A stretch of 64,000 nt of DNA from JBEHWX01 sp048498995 (GCA_048498995.1 JBEHWX010000011.1:1-64000), one strand, 5' to 3'; numbered from the stretch's first letter, positions 27,693 through 36,741 are shown. Program-made: numbers and translations. The notes: a model not told the origin generated them from the letters alone.

Positions 27693-28184
27693 GTATGGAT
27701 TCTTACGGAATATGGATGAATGGGAAACTTGGTCTGTTCAGCGATCCAAGCCGCGGCATTGCTTCATCGGTGCGTACGGACCCTGCAAAGATGCTGAATC
27801 ACCGGCGAAAAATCACGAAGCAAATGCTTGCTAGATGACGACCGAATCGAGGGGCTAGTGTGTGAAAAATCGGCGATTTTGCGATGATTTTGGCGGTTTT
27901 TGAGGGTCGCGGGAAGCCGCTTTCGAGCCCTCCGATTTCCCCTCGCGGGCCCCGTCCGCGGCCGTCTCCCAAGCGTCCTCCGGGGCCTGTCCGGATGCGG
28001 TTCGGGAAGCGCCGGCAAGGCCGTCCGCGCTCCCGGAATGGAGCTCGCGCGCCCGGGCGAAGCATGTCCCGGAACCATCACACCCTCCCGGGCTCCTCCC
28101 GTCGATCCGCCGCGCCGTCGCCCCCGGTGTCACGTAGCGGTCCGGGCCGTCGGGGCAGGTCGCGAGGCCGGAGGTGGAGGAGCG
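27693..28184. other. 490-bp region upstream of recA, AT-richer, no gene
   Basis: Holds the recA promoter and the downstream end of the flippase operon. It contains repeated AAAAATC/GATTTT tracts at 27862-27903. The imperfect dyad GAAAC-N7-GTTC near 27724 does not fit a known LexA site. Nothing else supported. Confidence 0.3.
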
Positions 28185-29543
28185 TCAGCCGCGTCGGCTC
28201 GGGAGCTGGATCGCCGCCAGGCGCTTGCGCACGATCGGCCCGAAGCTCTTCGAGCGGCGGAGCACCGAGCGGAAGGTGAAGTGCACGTACCGGTCCATCC
28301 GGCGGGTCAGCAGGAGCGCCGTGACCGAGGTGCCGGTGAAGACGGCGATCGCCATCCCGAGCGAGCCCCAGAACCAGGTGAACGCGAACCCGGCCACCAC
28401 CAGCACGATCGTCCCGATCAGCGTTCCGCGGAACAGATCCCGCGTGTGGCCGATCCCCAGCAGCACCGCCGAGGGGACGATCACGAACGGCATCAGAAAG
28501 CCGTTGGCCATCAGCCACTGGAACTCGTCGACGGCATTGTGGAACTTCGGGACGAGGATCGGAACGATGTAGGGGGCGAGGAGGATGGCGCCGAGCGAGA
28601 GCGGGGCGATCAGCACCACGAGTGCCGCGGTGGCCACCTCCGTCACTTCCTGCACCGCCTCGATCCGCTCCTGCGAGTAGGCGCGCGAGGTGGCCGGAAC
28701 CAGCAGAAGCTGCACCGCGTCGCGCAGCGCCTCGAAGAACCGGTAGAACGTCCGCGCCGCGTTGTAGACGCCGGCCGCGATGCCGCCGCGCACGGCGCTG
28801 ACGATCGCCAGATCGCTCTGCTGCTGGATCACCGTCAGAAGCCCGGTCCCTCCCTGATGGACGCCGAGCGAGATGATCCTTCGTGTCGAGACGGCGAGCT
28901 CGCGTCCGGTGGGAAGGAGGTCGCGTCCGCAGAAGATGAGTCCGGCCAGGGAGCTGAGGGCGAATCCCCAGAGGTTGTAATCGATCAGGTCGGCGGCGCT
29001 GGTGAAGGTGCCGCTCATCATGCCGTAGAGCATCAGCCCGATCACCGGACCGAAGTACGCCAGGTCGATCAGGAAGATCCTCACGATTCGGTAATCGACC
29101 TGAAGGACGCGGATGGAGATGTTCCGGATGAGCGTGCTGAGCACGAGCCAGCCCATCAGGCGGAACGCGGCGTCGGAGCCGGGGGTCTTGAAGATGTGGC
29201 CGAGCAGGCCGGAGCCGAGCACCGCCACGCCGGCGGCGAGCATGCTGAACGCCGTGTAGAGCATGGTGGCCGAGGTCACCACCGGGCGCCGGTCGATGCC
29301 GTGCTCGGCGGTGATCTTCACCATCGGCTGGAGGATGAAGAACTCCGCGATAAGGCTGATCACCATGAAGACCACCTGGAACACGGTCCAGATGGCCCAT
29401 TCCTCCGGGCTGAGCACCCGGAGGGTAACCAGCACGACGGCGACGCCATACAGCATCGGAAGAGCCTTGTCCGCGGCTGCCCAGAAGGCCAGCCAGAGGG
29501 GGGATGTCGACGAGTCGCGCTTCTGCGCCTGCGGTTCAGTCAT
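28185..29543 (-). CDS. Polysaccharide flippase (MOP/Wzx-like)
   Basis: Inner-membrane exporter of lipid-linked glycans, oligosaccharide flippase family. From ATG 29543 (MTEPQAQKRD) it has 452 aa and about 12-14 hydrophobic helices, opening with PLWLAFWAAADKALPMLYGV and the conserved-looking LRVLSPEEWAIWTVF. Start chosen because the longer frame adds a basic non-family leader and would overlap the upstream gene. It lies 2 bp after the heparinase-type gene, so the two are co-transcribed. Confidence 0.85.
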   Translation of the reverse strand: MTEPQAQKRDSSTSPLWLAFWAAADKALPMLYGVAVVLVTLRVLSPEEWAIWTVFQVVFMVISLIAEFFILQPMVKITAEHGIDRRPVVTSATMLYTAFSMLAAGVAVLGSGLLGHIFKTPGSDAAFRLMGWLVLSTLIRNISIRVLQVDYRIVRIFLIDLAYFGPVIGLMLYGMMSGTFTSAADLIDYNLWGFALSSLAGLIFCGRDLLPTGRELAVSTRRIISLGVHQGGTGLLTVIQQQSDLAIVSAVRGGIAAGVYNAARTFYRFFEALRDAVQLLLVPATSRAYSQERIEAVQEVTEVATAALVVLIAPLSLGAILLAPYIVPILVPKFHNAVDEFQWLMANGFLMPFVIVPSAVLLGIGHTRDLFRGTLIGTIVLVVAGFAFTWFWGSLGMAIAVFTGTSVTALLLTRRMDRYVHFTFRSVLRRSKSFGPIVRKRLAAIQLPSRRG

Positions 29544-29545
29544 TC

Positions 29546-31603
29546 TCAGCCAGGAGTAGCGGATAGCTCCCAAATATAACCCATTTCGAACGGAGCCTCC
29601 GCCTCTCGTCCGATCTCGATCCAGATGGCTGGCGCGGCCAGCCCGTAGCCGGGCGAATACCACCCCTCGCGCAGCTCCAGATCGGCATCGGAGGTCAGCA
29701 GAAACCTGGCGCCGCCGGCGTCGATGACCTCCGCGCGCCGCGCGTCCAGACGGAGCACCCGGCAGGGGGAGGGAATCGTGAACCGGACCGACGCCGCGTG
29801 CCGTCCGCTCCCCTCGATCCGGTCGGTGAGGCGCAACGTGTCGCCGGCCAGCTCCCAGCGTCGGCGCACGGCCACGCCCCCCGGAAGATGGGCGTACGCG
29901 CGATGCGATCCCTCCAGGACCGTCCGCTCCCGGGATGGCTCCCAGGCCTCCACGCGAGGGTCGATCCTGTCACGCTTCACGCGCCAGGGTCCGTCGAACT
30001 CCGCGATCTCGCGGCCGTCGATCATCGGCGCGTTGTGCGCGGCGGTGGAGCGGAGCTCGTTCCGCGTGGCCGCGTCCCGCGTGTAGCAGTAGGTGCCGGG
30101 ATCGATCACCACCTGGCCGTTCGGACCGTGGAGGGTGAACGAGAGGGCGTCGTTGTTGCCGTGAAGCCCGATCGGGCCGATGTCGGCGAAGACGTCGAGC
30201 CAGCCGGAGCGGAGCATGGCGAAGCCGCCGTCGCGGAAGATGGCCGATGCCGCCGGGGCCGATCCTTCCGCTCCGGTTCCCGCCGCGGGATGGAGCGATT
30301 CGAACGGGCCGCTGCCGGCCACCAGGAGCGCGGCCTGGCTGTAGCCGCCGGCGGCCGCGAGAATATCCGCGCGGCCGAAGAGCGCTCCGGCCAGCGCCAG
30401 CGTGTCCCGATGATCGTACAGATCCTGATCGGAACGGAGGCGGAGGATCACGCCGTCATCGGAATCGCCGAGCTGCGGGATGTCGCCGGCGCGGGGGGTG
30501 TAGGCGAGGGTGAACTCGGCCATCCGCTCCACGGCGCGGCGCGCCTCCTCCGGGAAGGGGGCGCCGGCGCGTTCGGCCAGCGGCAGCGCTATCAGGTACA
30601 TCTCGAGCACCAGCCGGTGATAGCAGATCGAGCGCTCGTAGTGGACGCCGTCCGGGAGCACCTGATGCTCCAGCTCCTCGATCATCCTGCGGCGTCCCTC
30701 GGCGAGCCAGCGCCCGGCGCGCTCGTTGCCGGGGAAGAACGCGCCGAGCACGAGCATCCCGAAGCAGTTCGAGATGTAGTGGTTGGTGAGGTTGGAGAAG
30801 TATTCGAGGTTCCGCTCAAGATAGGTCCCATGCCCCCAGAGCACGCGGAGATACTCGGTCCACCACGACTGATCGATCGATCGCGCTCCATGGAACATGC
30901 CGAAGCCGATCGTCAGCCAGAAGCCGCGGATGGCCACCTCCATCGGCATGGCCCAGTTGACGCCGACGTTGATCGGGTTGGCGCGATGCCAGTCGTCGAA
31001 GAGTCGGACGAAGGATCCGGCCCAGCTCTCGGCGCCGGTACTCCAGTAGGCCTTGCCGAGCCACGCGATCCAGTACATCCGGTTCAGCTCCCAGACATAC
31101 TTGACGTCGGAGCCGTCGCCGCCCAGGTAGGTGATACGATTGTAGGGGACCGGCTCCCAGCGCCGGCCGGAGCTGTAGTCGCGGTGCCAGTCCGGCCTGC
31201 CGCCGGGCTCGTCGATCGAGACGCCGAGCGCGGTGAACCGTCCGGCGTCGATCAGCTCGGCGTCGTCGAGGATGCTCTCCTGGCTTTGGAGCGAATGAAG
31301 AAGGTGGAGGTAGAACTCCTTCCGGTTGGCGCGCGTCAGGAGCATGCGGGGGGCCGCGGCGCGGTAGAACGCCTCGGGGAACGACATGCTTACGGGGGCA
31401 TTCCCCTCGGATGCCGCGCGAGCGGCCGGGCTCCAGGAGAAGGCACTCGTGAACTTCTCGACGGAGGGGAGCGGCTCGGGATCGCGCGCGTAGGCGCGAC
31501 GGATCCGCTCCTGGCGGAACACCTCGACGACGTGGCCGGCCCCGTGGCGGGAGTAGGATTCGATCAGAAACTTGAGTCGTCGCGCCAGAGCCTGATAAGC
31601 CAT
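29546..31603 (-). CDS. Heparinase II/III-family polysaccharide lyase-like protein
   Basis: A 685-aa protein with the two-part layout of heparinase II/III and alginate lyase families. The alpha/alpha-toroid (about residues 60-400) carries SNLTNHYISNCFGM and LPDGVHYERSICYHRLV with the expected Asn, His and Tyr. A C-terminal beta-sandwich (about 430-685) carries GLHGNNDALSFTLH and the metal/His motif STAAHNAPMIDGRE. Such proteins near flippases often act during exopolysaccharide synthesis. ATG 31603 overlaps the upstream stop by 40 bp. No signal peptide was seen, arguing for a cytoplasmic role; substrate unknown. Confidence 0.87.
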   Translation of the reverse strand: MAYQALARRLKFLIESYSRHGAGHVVEVFRQERIRRAYARDPEPLPSVEKFTSAFSWSPAARAASEGNAPVSMSFPEAFYRAAAPRMLLTRANRKEFYLHLLHSLQSQESILDDAELIDAGRFTALGVSIDEPGGRPDWHRDYSSGRRWEPVPYNRITYLGGDGSDVKYVWELNRMYWIAWLGKAYWSTGAESWAGSFVRLFDDWHRANPINVGVNWAMPMEVAIRGFWLTIGFGMFHGARSIDQSWWTEYLRVLWGHGTYLERNLEYFSNLTNHYISNCFGMLVLGAFFPGNERAGRWLAEGRRRMIEELEHQVLPDGVHYERSICYHRLVLEMYLIALPLAERAGAPFPEEARRAVERMAEFTLAYTPRAGDIPQLGDSDDGVILRLRSDQDLYDHRDTLALAGALFGRADILAAAGGYSQAALLVAGSGPFESLHPAAGTGAEGSAPAASAIFRDGGFAMLRSGWLDVFADIGPIGLHGNNDALSFTLHGPNGQVVIDPGTYCYTRDAATRNELRSTAAHNAPMIDGREIAEFDGPWRVKRDRIDPRVEAWEPSRERTVLEGSHRAYAHLPGGVAVRRRWELAGDTLRLTDRIEGSGRHAASVRFTIPSPCRVLRLDARRAEVIDAGGARFLLTSDADLELREGWYSPGYGLAAPAIWIEIGREAEAPFEMGYIWELSATPG

Positions 31604-32088
31604 ACGTCGCTCGGTGAGTTGCGTACCAGTTGCAGCGTTGCCCGCCCGTCGATCCGGAAGACCTCGTTCGGCGGGAGCACCACCTTCAGATTGTAGCTCC
31701 GGGTCACGGTCTGCTCCAGCGAATCGCCATCCTGGCGGAGGATGTCGTTCCATTGAAGGTCGATCTGGTCGGCCCCCTTGAAGAGATTGTGGGTGATCCG
31801 CATCTCCTCATCACGGTTGAAGCTGGCCTCGGTCGCGCGGTCGGAGTTGTAGTAGCGGAACTGGAAGTCCGGATGGAGAAGGTTGCCGTAGATGACGGTA
31901 TCCCGGTAGGTGTAGGCGTACTGGATGTTCTGGAACACGCCCCGGATGGTCCGCTGATCGCCGAGCGCGGTGCCGTTCTCGGTGAGGGAGTCATCGAGCT
32001 TCGGCGCGAACGGGTTGCTGCATCCGGCGACGAGTCCGGAGAGCGCCAGCAGCGCGGCGATCGTGGCGATATGGCCCCGGGCGGTCAT
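31564..32088 (-). CDS. Lipoprotein, NTF2-like/SnoaL-like candidate (copy B)
   Basis: A 174-aa lipoprotein (lipobox LVAGC). After the lipid Cys is a short spacer SNPFAPKLDDSLTENG, then an alpha+beta domain beginning with a helix (RTIRGVFQNIQYAYTYRDTVIYGNLLHPDFQFRY region) and ending in strands DVWLIRLWRDDSSF. This pattern suggests an NTF2-like fold. It resembles the gene just upstream in ending and layout, so the pair looks like a tandem duplication. Start by ATGA overlap with copy A. Function unknown; linked to polysaccharide genes by operon. Confidence 0.7.
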   Translation of the reverse strand: MTARGHIATIAALLALSGLVAGCSNPFAPKLDDSLTENGTALGDQRTIRGVFQNIQYAYTYRDTVIYGNLLHPDFQFRYYNSDRATEASFNRDEEMRITHNLFKGADQIDLQWNDILRQDGDSLEQTVTRSYNLKVVLPPNEVFRIDGRATLQLVRNSPSDVWLIRLWRDDSSF

Positions 32089-32723
32089 TTGTCGATGAAC
32101 CTCGCCTTGATCAGCGACCAGCTCGTCATGTTCTCCAGCGTGATATCGCGCCAGCGGACGATGTACCACTCGTTCTGCCGGGAGAGCTTCATCGTGAACT
32201 CGAGCGTCCCCTGCGCCTCACGCTCGGCCCCCTCGCGGGTATGGGGGAAGCGGACCGTGTAGGTGCCGATATACTGCACCGAGTCGCCGATCGGGACATT
32301 GGTCACCTCGGAGGGGGTGAGCACGAGCGACGGGGCGCTCCCCTGGGCGAGCTCGGAGAAGACGTTGCGGGCATACTCCTCCTCCTGATCGATGCCCCAG
32401 TTCCGGAGCTTGGTCGGCGCGGCGGCCAGCCCCTGCGCGGAGGGGATGAAGGTGTAGGTCGGGAGACCCTTGCTGGAGTCGCTGAAGCAGCGGCGGTAAT
32501 CGGCGGCGCTGGCGTAGCCGATGGCGTTCTCCAGGTTCCGGAGCACCACGCTCGGCGTGGTCGGCTGTTCGAAGTTCGATCCCGAGGAGATGGGATTCTC
32601 CGGCTCGCGCGTGTCGAACAGGCCGCATCCGGCCAGCAGCACGGCGGCCGCGAGCGGCGGCACGAGCGAGGTCGCGATCGACAACGCCGACCGGAGCCGC
32701 GATATGTTTCGGAGCGGAGCCAT
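32085..32723 (-). CDS. Lipoprotein, NTF2-like candidate (copy A)
   Basis: A 212-aa lipoprotein from ATG 32723 (MAPLRNISRL), lipobox LLAGC. The mature part starts GLFDTREPENPISSGSNF, then a helix-strand domain (VVLRNLENAIGYASAADYRRC) and the end NEWYIVRWRDITLENMTSW, parallel to the end of copy B. The longer frame upstream includes the repeat-adjacent region and was rejected. First gene of a four-gene leftward operon with copy B, the lyase and the flippase. Confidence 0.72.
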   Translation of the reverse strand: MAPLRNISRLRSALSIATSLVPPLAAAVLLAGCGLFDTREPENPISSGSNFEQPTTPSVVLRNLENAIGYASAADYRRCFSDSSKGLPTYTFIPSAQGLAAAPTKLRNWGIDQEEEYARNVFSELAQGSAPSLVLTPSEVTNVPIGDSVQYIGTYTVRFPHTREGAEREAQGTLEFTMKLSRQNEWYIVRWRDITLENMTSWSLIKARFIDK

Positions 32724-32914
32724 CGGGCGCAAAGTACGATGCACGTGCGACAGTGCGAAGGCGATTGGCGGGCGTGTGATGCCGACCACCACGGATACGC
32801 GCCGGCGTCCCCGGACACATCCGCGCGCAACGTTCTCCGAACGGCATCCGAAACATCCTTGCATTGGCTCCCGGAACGGGAGCCATCATCCGGAGCCGGG
32901 GGTATCACCCCCGG

Positions 32915-33093
32915 CGATGCGATCGGCGATGCGATGCGATCGGCGATGCGATGCGATCGTCGATGCGATCGGCGATGCGATGCGATCGGCGATGCGATGC
33001 GATCGGCGATGCGATCGGCGATGCGATCGGCGATGCGATGCGATCGGCGATGCGATCGGCGATGCGATGCGATCGGCGATGCGATGCGATCGG
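32915..33093. repeat. GATC-rich tandem array of 12- and 17-bp units
   Basis: Twelve head-to-tail units of two lengths: CGATGCGATCGG (short, S) and CGATGCGATGCGATCGG (long, L), in the order S L L S L L S S L S L L, with one G-to-T change in the third unit. The array stops 2 bp before the stop codon of the methyltransferase gene. Each unit carries CGATCG. It is open in several frames but has no coding signal. Confidence 0.95.
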
Positions 33094-33095
33094 CG

Positions 33096-33914
33096 TTACG
33101 CCGGGGGGAGCGCCCGGCAGATCACGAGCATCCGTTCGGAGGTCTCGCGATCGTAGCTCTCGCCATGATAGCCGCCGAACCAGCGCACCGGCGTCAGCCC
33201 CGCGGCGCGGAGCATCGTCTCGATCCGCTCCGGAGCGTACAGCCGCACCGATTCCTCGTAGCGCATCCGGTCGTCACCGGCCGTGATCGCGATCTGCTTC
33301 ACCACGTGATCTCCCTCGATCCGCCGCTCCTCGACCACCTCGATCTCGTCGATAGTCTTCGTGCTCCGGGGAACGAGCGTGCGGCGCAGATGCCGCTCGT
33401 TGATCAGGTCGAGCGCGTACCACGCGCCGTCGTGCAGCGCGCGGCGCACGCGCCCGAGCACGCGGGCATCCTCCTCCTCGGTGGCGAAGTAGCCGAAGCT
33501 GGTGAACAGCTGCACCGCCAGATCGAACCGGTCGACGAACGGGATCTCCCGCATGTCGCAGCGGACCAGCTCGATACCGACGCCCGCCTCCTCGGCCTCG
33601 CGGCGGGCGAACTCCAGCAGCGTGGGGGAAAGGTCGACGGCGGTGACGTTGAAGCCGCGCTCGGCGAAGGCTATCGCGTGCCGTCCCGGCCCGGAGGCAA
33701 GGTCGAGCACGTCGACGCCGCGGCCACCCTGGTCGTCAACGGTGGCGGGCTCGACGCCGGTGGCCTGGACGATCAGGTCGGCGCAGGCAGCGGCCTCGGA
33801 ATGATCGCGATGGCTGTACAGCTTGATGTAGTAGGGGCTGGCGAACCACTTCTCGAACCAGGATTCTTCCTCGGCGTCGGCCGGGCCGGCGTGCTCACTC
33901 TGCAGATCGTTCAT
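33096..33914 (-). CDS. Class I SAM-dependent methyltransferase
   Basis: A 272-aa soluble protein. Motif I VLDLASGPGRHAIAFAERG is the SAM-binding glycine loop, followed by the acidic motif II (VTAVDLSPTLLEFA) and RCDMREIPF, then LINERHL. Small-molecule methyltransferases of the type-11/25 group look like this; substrate unknown. The stop codon directly abuts the GATC-rich tandem array. It lies ~140 bp downstream of recR on the same strand. Confidence 0.88.
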   Translation of the reverse strand: MNDLQSEHAGPADAEEESWFEKWFASPYYIKLYSHRDHSEAAACADLIVQATGVEPATVDDQGGRGVDVLDLASGPGRHAIAFAERGFNVTAVDLSPTLLEFARREAEEAGVGIELVRCDMREIPFVDRFDLAVQLFTSFGYFATEEEDARVLGRVRRALHDGAWYALDLINERHLRRTLVPRSTKTIDEIEVVEERRIEGDHVVKQIAITAGDDRMRYEESVRLYAPERIETMLRAAGLTPVRWFGGYHGESYDRETSERMLVICRALPPA

Positions 33915-34054
33915 GGGGCAAGGTGTTCATGACGTGTAGTCTCTTCTCGTGGACGCCGAGGTCGGGGCATCGGCGGCGGCTCTCCGGAAGAGGAGAGAGC
34001 CGGGCAGGGATCTCCGGCCGGGGCACGCGCGTCGGCATGTCCCGGCCGCCATGC

Positions 34055-34651
34055 TCACACGGTGACGCGGCCCTCCAGGGCACGGGAGATCGTGGCCTCG
34101 TCGACGAACTCGAGCGCGCTGCCGAGCGGAACGCCGCGGGCGATCCGCGTCACGTTCACGCCGAGCGGACGGAGCATCTTGGCCAGGTAGAGCGTGGTCA
34201 TCTCCCCCTCGACATTCGGGTTGAGCGCCAGGATCACCTCGCGGACGCCGTCGGCCACGCGGTTGAGCAGCTCGCGGACCTTCAGATCCTCCGGGCCGAT
34301 CCCCTCGAGCGGGTTGATGCTGCCGCCGAGGACGTGATAGAGTCCATGGAAATCGTTGGTCTTCTCGATGGCCAGCACGTCGCTCGGCTCCTCGACCACG
34401 CAGATGATGCCGCGGTCCCGCTTCGGCGACTGGCAGATGGCGCACGGGTCGTGCTCGGTGATGTTCTGGCAGGTCGAACAGTAGAGAACCTTGTCCTTCA
34501 TGTCGGCCATCGATCGGGCCAGGGCGATCACATCCTCGCGCGGCTGCTTCAGCAGATAGAGGGCGATGCGCTGCGCCGTCTTCCGTCCGATGGTCGGCAG
34601 GCGGCTCAGGTGCTCGATCACCGATTCGAGCGATTCAGAGGTATAGAGCAT
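34055..34651 (-). CDS. recR: Recombination mediator RecR
   Basis: RecFOR-pathway protein that helps load RecA on gapped DNA. From ATG 34651 it is 198 aa, the family norm. HhH region LSRLPTIGRKTAQRIA, zinc finger CSTCQNITEHDPCAIC, then a Toprim domain starting ICVVEEPSDVLAIEKT. No dnaX or YbaB gene is adjacent, unlike the common arrangement. Confidence 0.95.
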   Translation of the reverse strand: MLYTSESLESVIEHLSRLPTIGRKTAQRIALYLLKQPREDVIALARSMADMKDKVLYCSTCQNITEHDPCAICQSPKRDRGIICVVEEPSDVLAIEKTNDFHGLYHVLGGSINPLEGIGPEDLKVRELLNRVADGVREVILALNPNVEGEMTTLYLAKMLRPLGVNVTRIARGVPLGSALEFVDEATISRALEGRVTV

Positions 34652-35330
34652 GGTTGCAGAGAGTACGTGTCCGGTCGGACAATGGATGTGACGAGGAGAG
34701 CCGGTGGCGGAGCTCCTCCGCATCCCTGTTCATCCGAGGAGAGCCGGCAAAAGTAGCGGATTTCCGGGGGACGGCCAACGTGGGCGCCTGCTCGGAGCGC
34801 GCCTTCCGGCGAGCGGCCGGCAACCGGCCGGCAGCCCGGTGCGACGGCGCGTGAACCGGCCACGGCATGGCCGCCCGACGGACTCCGGCGGGCCCTGATC
34901 GGACGCGGAACGGGGACTCTGTAATGACGTTCGGAAGAGCGGTTGCGTGCCTGAAATCGCGGAGAATTCGAGAAAATCGGCGAGGCCGGGAGCCGGCTGA
35001 AGAGTGCGGACGTCCCATCGGGGGGAGGGGACGAGAAGGAAGAAAACGGGGGGGAATCACGACGTCGAGCGTGGAATCGATGGCTCGGGAAGCGTCCCCG
35101 GACAGCCGGCGGAGCTATCCGCCGGCTGTCCGCCCCCGTTCGGATCTCGGCATCTGAGCCGGGGCGTCGGTCCGGGAATCGGAGCCGTCGCTTCTCGATC
35201 GGGAGAGCAAAGAATTCCACCACCGGATGATGGCCAGTCATCCGGCATTCAAGAGAATCGCTGGTGAATCGCGGTAGGGACCGGAGCCTGGTGCGTATCG
35301 AATCCGGCGTTGATCGTGACCCGACGGGGC
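34652..35330. other. 680-bp intergenic region, mostly featureless
   Basis: Between recR (leftward) and the XRE repressor (leftward). Apart from the hairpin at 35100-35131 I see no gene, RNA or repeat; open frames here have poor codon character. Confidence 0.4.
35100..35131. terminator. Strong hairpin, possible terminator
   Basis: Perfect 14-bp stem GGACAGCCGGCGGA / TCCGCCGGCTGTCC with loop GCTA. It lacks a T-run on either side, so it may be an intrinsic or Rho-assisted end for the repressor gene 200 bp away, or a structural element. Confidence 0.5.
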
Positions 35331-35711
35331 TTACTTCAACTCGCTCACCTTGATCTTGTTGCCCGTGACGCGGACCTGGAGCGTGAACTCGTGCGTCTCG
35401 GCCTTCGCCTTCGACCCGGTGCCCTTCCCCTGCTTGTAGGATCCGGCCGGCTCGGCAACGACGCCGTGGATCTCCTTTTCGAGGGCCCGACCGGTCTCGT
35501 TGTCGGCGAACATGCGTCCTTTACCGCTCAGCAGCCAGTTGATATTGCACCCCATCTCCAGCATCCGAACCAGGATACCCATGCCGGGCTCCCGCTCGCT
35601 GTTCATGTACTTCTGGAGATTGGAGGGTGCCATCTGAAGGTCGGTCGCGAAGTCCTTGATCGACGCGTAGACGGTTTCACCGAACAATCGAATGCGCTTC
35701 CCTGTGGTCAT
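35331..35711 (-). CDS. XRE-family helix-turn-helix repressor (phage CI-like)
   Basis: A 126-aa DNA-binding protein from ATG 35711. The HTH spans SIKDFATDLQMAPSNLQKYM, followed by the phrase CNINWLLSGKGRMF common to phage-type repressors of Bacteroidota. The C-terminus is a Lys/Gly linker and a short strand-rich tail (THEFTLQVRVTGNKIKV). It is divergent from the small gene at 35829 with a dyad between them, the layout of a lysogeny-type switch. No integrase or structural phage gene is nearby. Confidence 0.78.
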   Translation of the reverse strand: MTTGKRIRLFGETVYASIKDFATDLQMAPSNLQKYMNSEREPGMGILVRMLEMGCNINWLLSGKGRMFADNETGRALEKEIHGVVAEPAGSYKQGKGTGSKAKAETHEFTLQVRVTGNKIKVSELK

Positions 35712-35762
35712 TTTGTTGTACGTTTGTAGATTAGCAATAACAGGGGGTTGGGTACCAATGTA

Positions 35763-35784
35763 CAAAGTCTTCGGTTAGACTTTG
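35763..35784. promoter_or_regulatory. Operator candidate between divergent regulators
   Basis: Perfect 8-bp inverted repeat CAAAGTCT / AGACTTTG separated by TCGGTT, directly followed by a second small dyad TTGAC-N8-GTCAA (35782-35799). The spacer is AT-richer than its surroundings. Likely bound by the XRE repressor. Confidence 0.5.
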
Positions 35785-35828
35785 ACAAGGATACGTCAAG
35801 TGACAACATTACCCAAACGCCGGGAGAA

Positions 35829-36044
35829 ATGAAAGAGGACATGAAAAACGACAAACCGGACATGCGTCGTTACCCGTTTCGCGGTATTTACGCTGAAATC
35901 GCGCGCGAGGAAGGCATCTCCCGACAGGCGGTGAAAGAGGCCGCCAGAAAGGGGGACCCGAGGATCCTGGCCCGCATCACCACCAAGGTCGAGGAGAGAA
36001 AATCCATCCTCAAGGAGTACCACGATGTCTTCTCCTCGGAATAA
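35829..36044 (+). CDS. Small basic HTH-like protein (Cro-like position)
   Basis: A 71-aa protein (ATG 35829; ATG 35841 also possible). A short helix-turn-helix is suggested by YAEIAREEGISRQAVKEAARKG, followed by a charged helix RITTKVEERKSILKEYHD. It faces away from the CI-like repressor and overlaps the next gene by 20 bp. By position it could be the opposing regulator of the switch. Base composition is less GC-rich than neighbours, suggesting acquisition. Not a recognised family. Confidence 0.6.
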   Translation: MKEDMKNDKPDMRRYPFRGIYAEIAREEGISRQAVKEAARKGDPRILARITTKVEERKSILKEYHDVFSSE

Positions 36045-36741
36045 CCGCTCCCGAACCGATCGCTCCCGGAGCAACGACCCCGGCAGTGACCGCTCCCGGA
36101 GCAACGAGCCCGGCGCGGCGTACGACGAATCGGATCCCCAGGTTCCGGCGTCTCCGAACCCGACGCGGAAGCTTCAGGCGCCTCCGCTCCGGACGTCCCG
36201 CGCGTCGGCGCGATCGATCGCGGAGCACTCCGCCGCGAAGCTCGCCGGCCGGGATGGCCGGACCGTGGCTCCGATGGAGGATGTCTCCGATGAACGGTTC
36301 GACCTGTTCGCGGGACTCGAACAGGAAGAGGAGCCGGGGGATGAGCCGCTGCTCCACGCCGAGGAAGTTGCCTGGATGCTCTGGAGGGCCGGGTTGGCGC
36401 ATGTCGAACGCTGCACGGCATCCGGAGCTCTCCCCGAGCGCAGACGCGGACGGCCGCGGCGCGGGGAAAGACGGGGCGTGCATGCCTCGAGTATGACGTT
36501 GAATGTAGCTGGTGAGCCCCTCGGTATCGGGCCCCAGCGGTACGTGACGATCAACCGGCGCGCGCCTCTCATCTTCTCGTTCCTCCGCGATCTCGGCGTG
36601 CCGGCCGTCTGCTCGATGCTCGTCGAGATCGAGGAGATGACCCTTCTGCCGGCGATCACCGCCGCCGAGCTGGAGCGGGTGGTCCCGCGCCACTATCGGA
36701 AGCGATCCTGCCAGCTCTGCCTCGATGTCGGCGTGCTCTGA
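36025..36741 (+). CDS. Uncharacterised protein with possible MerR/excisionase-like HTH
   Basis: A 238-aa protein. ATG 36025 has AAGGAG 7 nt upstream, which argues it is real. The first ~60 residues are Ser/Arg/Pro-rich with a short internal repeat (DRSRSNDPGS / DRSRSNEPGA). Around residues 108-150, LLHAEEVAWMLWRAGLAHVE then GALPERRRGRPRR resembles the helix-turn-helix of excisionase/MerR-like proteins. The C-terminal part (RAPLIFSFLRDLGVP onward) is unrecognised and ends with two Cys (SCQLCLDVGVL). It may be co-transcribed with the small HTH gene. DNA binding is inference. Confidence 0.55.
   Translation: MSSPRNNRSRTDRSRSNDPGSDRSRSNEPGAAYDESDPQVPASPNPTRKLQAPPLRTSRASARSIAEHSAAKLAGRDGRTVAPMEDVSDERFDLFAGLEQEEEPGDEPLLHAEEVAWMLWRAGLAHVERCTASGALPERRRGRPRRGERRGVHASSMTLNVAGEPLGIGPQRYVTINRRAPLIFSFLRDLGVPAVCSMLVEIEEMTLLPAITAAELERVVPRHYRKRSCQLCLDVGVL

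Noticed and set aside
27693..27780. LexA/SOS box upstream of recA
   Set aside because: The imperfect GAAAC-N7-GTTC dyad does not match the known Gram-positive, enteric or alphaproteobacterial operators.
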